This document shows positions 41,423 to 49,237 of a stretch of 64,000 nucleotides of DNA, piece by piece. The position numbers and the translations under genes are program-made. The stretch covers positions 1-64,000 of the forward strand of contig NZ_JAKFWH010000082.1 in NCBI RefSeq assembly GCF_021731985.1. The letters are read 5' to 3'. Numbering within the stretch: the first letter of the stretch is position 1; each line of letters opens with the position of its first letter. Below the pieces are notes generated by a model. It was not told the origin of the DNA and did no database searches. It was given only the letters and a program-made list of their open reading frames with translations. Source of the DNA: Nitrosomonas sp. (lineage in GTDB: Bacteria; Pseudomonadota; Gammaproteobacteria; Burkholderiales; Nitrosomonadaceae).

Positions 41423-41726
41423 CTGAATGAGCACCTCGATTTTCCACATGCCGGGCAAGTGTTCCTGGTCGAGCGGGAGACCATTTACAAAAGAACCGGA
41501 AAAGTCACCGATGAAGTCGTTTTTGGGGTAACCAGTCGCATCCGAACGGGCCACGGCACCGGATAATATCACTCGCCTGTGCCGTTTCGCATGCGGTGTC
41601 ATTCAGTTCATTTCCGAGGGTAAATCCAGCATCTCTCAGAACATGCAGCCGTTGAATCGTAATACCCTTCTGGTCTTCGGCTATCTTCGTATAACTTCTA
41701 TCTCAACTCGTACTCGGTCGCATTGA
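41423..41726 (+). mobile_element. ISAs1-family transposase C-terminal remnant (pseudogene)
   Basis: Two fragments of one transposase. The first (41423-41560) reads LNEHLDFPHAGQVFLVER then TGKVTDEVVFGVTS, followed by SRIRTGHG. The second (41562-41726), one frame off, reads DNITRLCRFACGVIQFISEG then KSSISQNMQPLNRNTLLVF. These match the order of ISAs1-type transposases, but about 30 residues between GVTS and SRIRTG are missing (a family HWGIEN-type block) and a one-base shift joins the pieces. A stop codon immediately precedes the first fragment, and no inverted repeats were found. It cannot make a working enzyme. Confidence 0.8.
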
Positions 41727-41985
41727 TTCCAAGGAGAGAACAAATTTATCGTGATGTCACCAATATGTCACCGTGCTTTATCATTGGCAATGGGTTATAT
41801 TGCAAAAAATACAAGCATAAAAAACCAGCACTCAAAGAGCACTGGCATAAGAGGAGTTAAGACAACCATCCGACTATGCACTGATGTTCTGTGCACTGGT
41901 TGATGCGGTTGTAGAATCAAAAAAGGGAGAGTTGATTCACTACTATAGAGTGATGTAGCCTTCATTGGTTCCCTTGATAATTCTG
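41727..41985. other. Intergenic between two pseudogenes
   Basis: About 259 bases. It holds a direct repeat TGTCACC-AATA-TGTCACC near 41756 and nothing that reads as a gene. I see no tRNA. Confidence 0.4.
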
Positions 41986-42462
41986 CTAATGTTGTCTTAA
42001 TCTTCCAAAGCCAAGCAAAACCGCTAATCCCAACACCATCATTGCATACATTTCAGGCTCCGGGATCGCGGCGACATCGCCATCGTGAACAGCCCACGCG
42101 TAATTAATCCAGAGAACGTCCCCTGCTAAATCCTGAAAACCGTTACCGAAATAGAAGATCCCTCACAGTGCCTGTGGAAAATCTGGAGTAGGCGGAAAAT
42201 ACGTACTGGACACGCATCCGGAAGGCTGGATATTTGTAAACAAAGCAAGATCTGGATCGGAACTCGACAGGATAGAAGAACCTACTACACCACCCAATTC
42301 ATTATAAAACAGGTGACTCATTTCATCTGTTGTTGGCAAGCGCCAGCCACTAACACACTCGCATTAGCGTCTGACTTGGTGGGATACGTTCCAATCAGTT
42401 CACCTTTTTGGCCTAACGCGTAATGTACTCGCGCCAGTAGAATAAATCCGTTTGATTCGTTG
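41986..42462 (-). pseudogene. Broken PEP-CTERM protein (DUF1566-like) gene
   Basis: On the minus strand the C-terminal end reads DGDVAAIPEPEMYAMMVLGL then AVLLGFGRLRQH and stop: the PEP motif, hydrophobic helix and Arg of an exosortase sorting signal. Upstream in the same frame is SGWRLPTTDEMSHLFYNELG, like DUF1566 proteins. Two lesions: an in-frame TGA in the middle (after FPQAL) and a frameshift before SGWRLP, beyond which ARVHYALGQKGELIGTYPTK is read in another frame. No intact start found; the 5' limit is approximate. It implies exosortase genes elsewhere in the genome. Confidence 0.8.
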
Positions 42463-42686
42463 TTTTATTAAACGACGCGATGTTTGTCGCCAATCCATGG
42501 AATGATTGGGTAAGTTTTAATCATGCAGCGAACTTTTCCGGTTAAGGAATATGATAAGTTTATCTGGCTGCGCCGACGCGGCGGATAGTCTTGGCTTTTG
42601 CTCACAGCAATTATCTCGTGGGTTAAAGTGTTCGGATCATGCGCTAACATGACCCGAACACTTCCTTCCGTGCAATTACTATTTCT

Positions 42687-43229
42687 TCAACTATCCGGAA
42701 CAACTTCAACCAGCGGGATTAGTGTTTGCCGGCATGTCTCATACTGAATAACTACTCGCTGCGCGTCTGCGGCGAGTTCCCAAAGATCTTGTTCAATCTG
42801 GCTGGGAAGTCTGATTCGACCGGTTTCGCCACCACTGATGCCGGCACTCTCAGTTTTTCTTGTTGTTTCATTGGCACTATTTCTGCAGTTTTTTGCATCG
42901 ATCCACAGCCCGCGATTAGTGCGGTTAATATCAGCAAGATCACGAGACAGCTTATCTTTTGCTTTGATTTCATTGTTTAATGCTCCGGTAAGTCCATCAA
43001 CTTGTTTTTCATGCTCCGCTGCCATCGCTTGCGCGGCATCGGCGACCGCTTTAGCGAGTTCTTTGCTGCGAGTGGCTTCCTTGCTTTCCCATACCGCTCG
43101 TTCTGCCAGGCGCCCATCTTCATAAATATTGTCGTGGATGGTCCCGGCCATATGCCAAACAAACCAGGTGCAGGCAATAATCAACGCTGCCCAGAGTGCA
43201 AATTTGATTAAAGTGGTGTATCCAGTCAT
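42687..43229 (-). CDS. Phage inner-membrane spanin (Rz-like)
   Basis: Protein of 180 residues. The ATG at 43229 has a good AGGAG ribosome site six bases ahead; an in-frame ATG at 43271 lacks one. A single N-terminal membrane helix (about 5-26) is followed by a long Ala/Lys/Glu coiled coil (about 40-110), the plan of an i-spanin. A second gene with a lipobox lies inside it in another frame (42752-42973), which is the classical Rz/Rz1 arrangement. Spanins fuse inner and outer membranes at the last step of phage lysis. No endolysin, holin or tail gene is next to it. Confidence 0.75.
   Translation of the reverse strand: MTGYTTLIKFALWAALIIACTWFVWHMAGTIHDNIYEDGRLAERAVWESKEATRSKELAKAVADAAQAMAAEHEKQVDGLTGALNNEIKAKDKLSRDLADINRTNRGLWIDAKNCRNSANETTRKTESAGISGGETGRIRLPSQIEQDLWELAADAQRVVIQYETCRQTLIPLVEVVPDS
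42752..42973 (-). CDS. Phage outer-membrane spanin lipoprotein (Rz1-like), nested
   Basis: Protein of 73 residues, wholly inside the Rz gene in a different frame. Signal with lipobox LIAGC (Cys23) and a short mature part of 51 residues with several Pro. This matches o-spanins, which contact the i-spanin coiled coil across the periplasm. Nested overlap of this kind is known from lambda-like phages and is hard to get by chance. Confidence 0.72.
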   Translation of the reverse strand: MKSKQKISCLVILLILTALIAGCGSMQKTAEIVPMKQQEKLRVPASVVAKPVESDFPARLNKIFGNSPQTRSE

Positions 43230-43653
43230 ATCAACTCCTATTGCGCAAATTGGAATAAATCTTAAACGCATAGCCCATCATCAATGATATCAGCGTCTGA
43301 AGCGGCGATGAACCTCGAACTATTTGTCAAACCATATCATAAATTTAATCAATTGAAGCATTGCCAATATATAAAAACTGCGAAACGATCAGGCTACGTT
43401 ATCTCCCGAGCAAAGGTGCCGGAGGCCGATTCCAAAACTGAATATTGCTGACGATGAGTGTACCCGGCAGCACAGATGACAGGTAATTGATCGCGGGTAA
43501 AAAACCGTGTAATCGGCAGACTGTACATAATTTCCTAGGTCTGTGGGTTTTGTGAATTTTACCCGACTCGGTGGGTTTTCAACAGCCTGTTAAGGGAGCA
43601 AGCAGTGGAATTCGCAGCCAGTGTGGCGATTACATCAATACCCTGATACAGAG
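43230..43653. other. Intergenic between spanin and HicB genes
   Basis: About 424 bases. A minus-strand open stretch of about 50 codons (43381-43550) has no start codon and no recognised product. At about 43573-43590 the plus strand reads GTTTTCAACAGCCTGTTA, similar to ends of some IS elements, but I find no matching second end. Confidence 0.4.
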
Positions 43654-43893
43654 TTATGCAACGTTTTGCATGCGATTAGCAAAATCACGACCCGATGTCG
43701 CTGGCGGCAAGGGTTTTTTGTCCTCCCGGTACAGCATTATTGCTTCTTCGACAATCTGGCAAAGCTCTTCGAATACTTGTCTCTCGTCATCGCCGTGACA
43801 GCCGCCGAGAATCAATCCAGGCGCGCTCCCGACGTAGCATTGATCTTCTTCAGACCACTCGACAATCTTTGCGTATTTCGCACTGTCTTTCAT
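43654..43893 (-). CDS. hicB: HicB-type antitoxin
   Basis: Protein of 79 residues with the degraded RNase H-like fold of HicB: AKIVEWSEEDQCYVGSAPGL then ILGGCHGDDERQVFEELCQI. No C-terminal DNA-binding domain is visible, so this is the short form. Overlaps hicA by four bases (toxin first, then antitoxin). It should bind and block HicA. Confidence 0.82.
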   Translation of the reverse strand: MKDSAKYAKIVEWSEEDQCYVGSAPGLILGGCHGDDERQVFEELCQIVEEAIMLYREDKKPLPPATSGRDFANRMQNVA

Positions 43894-44087
43894 TTCTTCG
43901 ATTCCTCAAAGGCCAAGCGTACTGCCCGGATCTGGTAATGTTTTGCATCATCGCCTAGTTTACCGGAAATTGTCACGGGCTTCTGGGTCCTTGAGTGGGA
44001 AAAATTTCGATGACTTCCTTTGCCACCGCGATTCACGAACCCGGCCTTTTCCAATTCATCAACCAAATCTTTTATTTTGGGTGGCAT
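43890..44087 (-). CDS. hicA: HicA-type mRNA interferase toxin
   Basis: Small basic protein of 65 residues, double-stranded RNA-binding-like fold. I take the ATG at 44087 (MPPKIKDLVDELEKAGFVNR), because the longer frame to 44162 adds unrelated residues. The catalytic His lies in GGKGSHRNFSH (His26). It ends KHYQIRAVRLAFEESKK, a typical close. Cleaves mRNA when free of HicB (family knowledge). Confidence 0.88.
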   Translation of the reverse strand: MPPKIKDLVDELEKAGFVNRGGKGSHRNFSHSRTQKPVTISGKLGDDAKHYQIRAVRLAFEESKK

Positions 44088-44297
44088 CAGTCTAACTCTA
44101 TTTTGATGGGCACATAATCTGGATGGAAGAATACCTCGCGATTTCTCCTCCAACACCACCATGCATACGGGGCCATGTACGGTGATTCAATGAACAACAT
44201 ACCTGTCATCCTGCAAAATACGATGGTAGACTCTTTAATTACTTAATTCGCGCGCTTTAGTTTTCCGATACCAGGAGCTGGTGAAAACAGCGCTAGA

Positions 44298-45227
44298 CTA
44301 CCTCCTGTAATAAGGTAATTCGCTTTGGCTATTCAAGTTACGATCTGTGTCACAAGATGGCATAATGGAAATTACCAATAACGCAAATGCAATTCCAGCA
44401 ATCCAAGACATAACAACTGATAGCTCTCGATAACTACCGCCTTTATCGCGAAGCCAAGGAATTGACGTAAGGTAGACGATGCCTAATATGATGAAAAAGA
44501 TAATCTCCCCAACTGGAGAATCTTTACTTGCTGCACTCCAACCATCAGTTACACCTGCACTCATGAATTTGAATAATGCAAGCGCACTGGCTGCAAGGAA
44601 AAGAACGAGGCCAATTACGCCAATTGGGTTTTCTTTTGTAATACCCGCAAGCGATTCTTTCTCCTTTTTCTCTTCTAGGATAGTCTTTTCGCGAGCTTTA
44701 ACCCGTTCTTGCTCTATCTGTATTTCTTGTGTTATCTGCTCAATTTCTAAGCCAAACGCTTGAGAAAGGTTATCAAAACACGCTTTGCATAATATGTCGT
44801 TAGCCCATCCTTTGGGGGCATTTGTGTAGTCAAATACCTCAATCTTGAACTTCATATCCGCTTTTCCGCTCATCTCACGAAACGGTACCATTTTATCAAA
44901 AAATGCGCGAGCATCCACTATCTCTTTCTCGGTAAGATCATGATAAGTTGACGGAACAATTGCGTATTGCTTTGAGCAGCAAGCGCAAATCAATTTTCTA
45001 CCGCTCCGTTTTTCCCCGAACGGCTCCTCACCCCAATAGATTTCCGCTTTTTCGTCTGCTTTACGTGGATTGTCCTTACGGTATTGTTCTCTAATAGCAA
45101 AGCACGATTTGCATAATTGTGAAGCAATCTCTCTCTTGTCAGAGGATCTGGCTTGTACTTCACAATGTCGGCACTCAAAAACTTCTAACGGGGTTCGGCG
45201 TAATTCAAGTGTAGAAGTGGTGTACAT
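44298..45227 (-). CDS. Unrecognised protein: cysteine pairs, coiled coil, three membrane helices
   Basis: Protein of 309 residues that I cannot assign. N-terminal half has cysteine pairs arranged as for zinc ribbons: Cys19/22, Cys39/42, Cys81/84 and Cys147/150. Then a Glu/Lys-rich coiled coil (about 160-195) leads to three membrane helices (about 202-222, 240-258, 270-290). The arrangement suggests a cytoplasmic metal-binding sensor on a membrane anchor. It lies in the accessory stretch between hicA and a YkgJ-type protein, all minus strand, but gaps (210 and 65 bases) leave operon status open. Domain identity would need a profile search. Confidence 0.6.
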   Translation of the reverse strand: MYTTSTLELRRTPLEVFECRHCEVQARSSDKREIASQLCKSCFAIREQYRKDNPRKADEKAEIYWGEEPFGEKRSGRKLICACCSKQYAIVPSTYHDLTEKEIVDARAFFDKMVPFREMSGKADMKFKIEVFDYTNAPKGWANDILCKACFDNLSQAFGLEIEQITQEIQIEQERVKAREKTILEEKKEKESLAGITKENPIGVIGLVLFLAASALALFKFMSAGVTDGWSAASKDSPVGEIIFFIILGIVYLTSIPWLRDKGGSYRELSVVMSWIAGIAFALLVISIMPSCDTDRNLNSQSELPYYRR

Positions 45228-45292
45228 TGTCGAGCGCCCAATATCGTAGTTATAGAAAAGCTAATGTCTGAATTTTCCGGCGTTACGCGGCT

Positions 45293-45961
45293 TTATCGCT
45301 CAGTGCCCGATGGAATAATGAATTGGACCATATTATCAAAGTGATCCATTGTCGTGGCGATTTGTGTCCAATCGTACAAATGCATTTCTCGAGCGCTCTT
45401 CCCGATAAACCCAGACTCGAATGCCTTTCGTTTCGCCGTTGAACTCTTGAGTTGGTAGTAATCAAGTAAGCGCATAGCAACGGGACGAATGACTGTTTCT
45501 CTTGGCAGCGACATTACGTCTTGAGGACGTGTTTCGAGTACATCTTCGCCTACTTCGCATGGCTTCGACTTGACTAAAAATTGCCTACAGATCAACGGCC
45601 GGATAGGGTAAATGGAGCAAGAGCGCTCAACTAAAAATGGACACTCAAGCCGACTGCGATGTTCTATTAGTCGTATCTTTACCTGAGCACGAATTTCACC
45701 CAGTAGCACTTCTGATACGTACCAAGAAATGACCATCAACTCGGGTTCAGTAATTGGTACGGTAGGTTTCAAACAGCAAGCATGACAGCCTCGGTGGCAC
45801 GAAGGCACTATGCCTTTCTTCGCAGTTTTCTGAAGATGTGCTTCGACTTGGGTATCACTGATGTAGAAAGTATCGAGAATCCCACTGAGCCAAGAATATT
45901 GGGCTTCAGCTTGAGGCGAGGAATAGCGAGTAGTCATGATGTTCTCTGCGAAACCCAACAT
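45293..45961 (-). CDS. YkgJ-family cysteine-cluster protein
   Basis: Protein of 222 residues with the cysteine-cluster signature: Cys55, Cys59, Cys62, Cys63, then Cys107, Cys115, Cys125 and Cys135 (HRGCHACC and RPLICRQF). The family is predicted to bind zinc or an Fe-S cluster; function is unknown. The first Met gives a fair N-terminus. It is about 65 bases upstream of the cysteine-pair membrane protein on the same strand, so the two may be co-expressed. Confidence 0.8.
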   Translation of the reverse strand: MLGFAENIMTTRYSSPQAEAQYSWLSGILDTFYISDTQVEAHLQKTAKKGIVPSCHRGCHACCLKPTVPITEPELMVISWYVSEVLLGEIRAQVKIRLIEHRSRLECPFLVERSCSIYPIRPLICRQFLVKSKPCEVGEDVLETRPQDVMSLPRETVIRPVAMRLLDYYQLKSSTAKRKAFESGFIGKSAREMHLYDWTQIATTMDHFDNMVQFIIPSGTER

Positions 45962-46072
45962 AATATATACGACACCCGATGTCTTATAAAAACCGCAAAT
46001 TGTCGTATAGTCATAAAAAACTCAAATTATTCTACTGTTAATTATCGGTCTACTATAAGCAAGCACGAACGA

Positions 46073-47335
46073 TCAATGCTCCCTGAGCTTAATTTCAATT
46101 TTAGGTGTCCGGTGTTGCTCGGACGAAGGCAGGCGATTAAGTCCTAGTACCGTAATGCGGTGCGTGGCGTTGAAGCTGGGTGCGCCATCCTGGTCGCGCA
46201 GAATGGACGATACTTTGTATTCCAAGCTGTTGGCGTCCGGATTGAAGTGGATATCATGGATCCAGATGCCTGCCCGTTGCACTTGTTGATGCTCGCATTC
46301 GTAGGAGAGATCCCAGCCGGTCAGCATCGGCACGGCATAGTCGTAGGGTAAATCATTGATGCGGAATGTCTGGGTGCGAACAATGCCGTCGGTATTTTTG
46401 CGGCAGGTCGCGGTTTTCCCGGCGCGGGGATTCAGTGCCAGGAAGTCTGCGCGCAATTTGACGCTGCTGCCGCGAATCTGGGCGGCGCGTGTTTTAATGC
46501 GGTGCGTGCGCGTATCGTTATCTTTGAAAATGGTTTGAGTGACCCAGTGTGGACTGCCGTCCCGGTTAGGTGAAGCGCCGGTTTGAGACAGGCTGTAGGC
46601 AGCTTGCAGCAAACGATAATCGGCGCGATCCGCCCATTTGCAGGGGGGAAAACGTAATTCGCATTCGAAGGTGTCATCAAACTGAAAATCAAATCCGCGC
46701 GGAATGATCGCAATCACATCATTGCCTTTCAGCGTGCCTTTGCTTCCCAGGTTTTCCACAGTAGCCACTGCGCCTTGAGTTTTATTCTGCTGCGCCGATG
46801 CTTCAATACCGTTGTAATCCCATTCTATCGCAGCATCAAACCAAACTGAGCGATAGCCGAATCCACTATAAAATACACAAAACTCGTACGCATCGGCACG
46901 ATTCTGGTCATCCAGTTTGCCTTGTACTTCAAACACCAGGAAGGAAGAACCGGCGCTCTTAACCAGCTTGCTGTGGATGATGTCCGCTTTCATCGAATTC
47001 ACTTCGCGATCTTTTTGCAGATAGCGTAGATCCCAGCCATTTAGCACGACGGTCGCACTATCCACGTAGCCGGGCATTTCGATCCATTGCAGCACGGTTG
47101 CCGCCTCTGCACCATTATCCCGCTGCATGCATTTGCTTCCTTCAATCAGGATGAATTTTCCCTCATCCTCAAAAACCGTTTTCCCTTCCGATTTAAAGGA
47201 GAGTTGTTCAAAAGGTGTCGCGATCTTGGCTTTATCCGTTGAATCAATCGTTTTCTTTACTTGTGTTTTGGTTGCACAGGCAGAAAACGCGAATAGTATG
47301 AATAGCCCAAGAAGTATGTACAGATAGCGAATCAT
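46073..47335 (-). CDS. Lipoprotein with a duplicated domain
   Basis: Predicted lipoprotein of 420 residues. Signal and lipobox FSAC (Cys20). The mature part holds two similar halves: residues about 65-160 with VVLNGWDLRYLQKDREV then SSFLVFEVQGKLDDQNRADA, and residues about 306-400 with MLTGWDLSYECEHQQVQ then NSLEYKVSSILRDQDGAPSF. Both have GWDLxY at the same relative place (residues 100 and 340). I recognise no family. It is beyond the YkgJ gene by 111 bases and next to the conserved rsmA operon by 134 bases. Outer-membrane attachment is inferred. Confidence 0.7.
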   Translation of the reverse strand: MIRYLYILLGLFILFAFSACATKTQVKKTIDSTDKAKIATPFEQLSFKSEGKTVFEDEGKFILIEGSKCMQRDNGAEAATVLQWIEMPGYVDSATVVLNGWDLRYLQKDREVNSMKADIIHSKLVKSAGSSFLVFEVQGKLDDQNRADAYEFCVFYSGFGYRSVWFDAAIEWDYNGIEASAQQNKTQGAVATVENLGSKGTLKGNDVIAIIPRGFDFQFDDTFECELRFPPCKWADRADYRLLQAAYSLSQTGASPNRDGSPHWVTQTIFKDNDTRTHRIKTRAAQIRGSSVKLRADFLALNPRAGKTATCRKNTDGIVRTQTFRINDLPYDYAVPMLTGWDLSYECEHQQVQRAGIWIHDIHFNPDANSLEYKVSSILRDQDGAPSFNATHRITVLGLNRLPSSEQHRTPKIEIKLREH

Positions 47336-47469
47336 TCATACCCTCCAAAGATGAGTGTTGTGTCACGAAACAAATACTTGCGCAAATAATCTTGGCGGTT
47401 GTTCGTTCATTATGCCGCGCTATAAATTATTTTCCCTCACAAGCCATGCAAAAGATAATGGTGAGCTAT

Positions 47470-48234
47470 TCAGGCCAGAAAATCTGCAATCGCGATAAAT
47501 TTTTCTACCGATAAGTTCTCAGCGCGCAGCCCAGGATCAATACCCAGAGCGCTAAAATCCTCCGCCTTCAAAAAAGGATGCAGTGTGTTGCGAAGTGTTT
47601 TACGGCGTTGCGAAAATGCTGCCAATACAATTTGTGCGAATAATGCTTCATCCTTAACGGTACGAGAGGATTGAGAACGTGGAATCATCCGCACGATAGC
47701 CGATTCGACTTTGGGTATCGGTCGGAAAGATTCTGCCGGAACGCTAAAAACATATTCCATATCAAAGCGGTACTGCAACGTGACAGAGAGGCGTCCATAA
47801 TCTGGCGTTGACGGCGTTCCCACCATACGCTCCACAACTTCTTTCTGCAGCATGAAATGCATATCCAAGATCTGTTCTGAGAATTGACTCAGATGGAACA
47901 GTAAAGGGGTGGATATGTTGTAAGGCAGATTACCGATAATACGCAGCTTCTCACCCAAAGCAGAAAAATCAAACTTCAGCGCATCGGTTGCATGAATGGT
48001 CAATTTTTCTTGCGGAAATTCCTTTTCCAGCTTGACTACAATATCGCGATCGATTTCCACAACATCCAGATGATCCAGCACTTGCAGCAAGGGACGTGTC
48101 AGCGCACCGAGGCCAGGGCCGATTTCAATGATTCGTTCACCCTTTTGCGGGTAAATTTCATGGATGATTTGCGCAATGATCTGCTGATCAACTAAAAAAT
48201 TCTGGCCAAAACGTTTACGCGGGTTATGGTGCAT
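47470..48234 (-). CDS. rsmA: 16S rRNA dimethyladenosine transferase
   Basis: SAM-dependent methylase of 254 residues that dimethylates two adjacent adenosines of 16S rRNA (A1518 and A1519 in E. coli). The ATG at 48234 gives MHHNPRKRFGQNFLVDQQII, the family start; upstream codons to 48279 are inside pdxA. SAM-binding IIEIGPGLGALTRPLL and catalytic NLPYN (IIGNLPYNISTPLL) are present. Last gene of lptD-surA-pdxA-rsmA; overlaps pdxA by 11 bases. Confidence 0.96.
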   Translation of the reverse strand: MHHNPRKRFGQNFLVDQQIIAQIIHEIYPQKGERIIEIGPGLGALTRPLLQVLDHLDVVEIDRDIVVKLEKEFPQEKLTIHATDALKFDFSALGEKLRIIGNLPYNISTPLLFHLSQFSEQILDMHFMLQKEVVERMVGTPSTPDYGRLSVTLQYRFDMEYVFSVPAESFRPIPKVESAIVRMIPRSQSSRTVKDEALFAQIVLAAFSQRRKTLRNTLHPFLKAEDFSALGIDPGLRAENLSVEKFIAIADFLA

Positions 48235-49237
48235 GAAGAAACAACGCATGGTTTTTGGCCAGTTGCGCGGCCATGTCAATTGCAGTCAGCAAGCTGCCGG
48301 GATTCGCACGCCCTGTTGCGGCTAGTTCCAGTGCAGTACCATGATCAACCGAGGTACGGATAATAGGCAATCCTAAGGTAACATTAACACCGCCGCCAAA
48401 ACTGGCATGCTTCAAAACCGGTAATCCCTGGTCATGATACATGGTAAAAATACAATCATATTGTTTGAGTTGTGCGGGACTAAACAAAGTATCCGCCGGA
48501 ACAGGTCCGATCAACTGCATCCCCTCAGCACGCAATTTATTGAGGACAGGAATAATGACATCGATTTCTTCACGTCCCAGATGACCGGACTCACCGGCAT
48601 GCGGATTGAGTCCCGCGACAACAATACGCGGATTATCCAGCATAAAACGAGTGATTAGATCACGCTGAATAATACGTAATTTGCTTTCGATTCTATCCGG
48701 TGTGATCGCCGCGGCCACATCCTTGAGCGGCAAATGCGTTGTCGCCAGCGTCACGCGCATGTTTCCACCCACCAGCATCATGACTACCGCATTATGCGTC
48801 AGTTCTGCTAAAAACTCTGTATGTCCGGTAAAAGGAATGCCCGCATCATTAATCACGCCTTTATGTACCGGGGCTGTGACCATGCCGTCAAATTCACCGG
48901 ATCGACAGACTTCAACAGCACGTTCCAGTGTGGACAGAACATAGCGTGCGTTAGCTGGATTCAGTGTTCCCGGTATGACCGTTTCCGCTAAGGGGACATG
49001 TAGAACTTGCAAGCTGCCCGCTTTATGTTGACTGGGTGTAGTGACTGAGATATCAATCAGCTTCAGCGGAAGCTTGAGTTGCTGCGCACGTGCCTGCAAC
49101 AATTCGCTATCTGCGATGACCACCAGATTACATGACAGCGGCTGCTGTGCAATTTGCACGCATAAATCAGGGCCGATTCCTGCAGGCTCGCCAGCAGTCA
49201 GCACTAATTTAGGAATAAATTTATTGTTCATGTTCAA
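48224..49237 (-). CDS. pdxA: 4-hydroxythreonine-4-phosphate dehydrogenase
   Basis: Pyridoxal-phosphate synthesis enzyme of 337 residues. Blocks: LTAGEPAGIGPDLC, TAPVHKGVINDAGIPFTGHT, GLNPHAGESGHLGREEID and MYHDQGLPVLKHASFGGGVN, the last with metal ligands. The start overlaps the surA stop by four bases. Confidence 0.96.
   Translation of the reverse strand: MNMNNKFIPKLVLTAGEPAGIGPDLCVQIAQQPLSCNLVVIADSELLQARAQQLKLPLKLIDISVTTPSQHKAGSLQVLHVPLAETVIPGTLNPANARYVLSTLERAVEVCRSGEFDGMVTAPVHKGVINDAGIPFTGHTEFLAELTHNAVVMMLVGGNMRVTLATTHLPLKDVAAAITPDRIESKLRIIQRDLITRFMLDNPRIVVAGLNPHAGESGHLGREEIDVIIPVLNKLRAEGMQLIGPVPADTLFSPAQLKQYDCIFTMYHDQGLPVLKHASFGGGVNVTLGLPIIRTSVDHGTALELAATGRANPGSLLTAIDMAAQLAKNHALFLHAP

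Noticed and set aside
41357-41602. Minus-strand 81-codon frame over the transposase remnant
   Set aside because: The plus strand carries clear transposase similarity here, so this is a shadow frame.
41752-41776. Direct repeat TGTCACC as an attachment site
   Set aside because: No integrase or tRNA nearby and no second distant copy noticed.
42468-42650. Minus-strand 60-codon frame
   Set aside because: No recognisable product and no ribosome site; probably chance in the decayed stretch.
43573-43590. IS-end-like GTTTTCAACAGCCTG motif
   Set aside because: No matching inverted end or transposase next to it.
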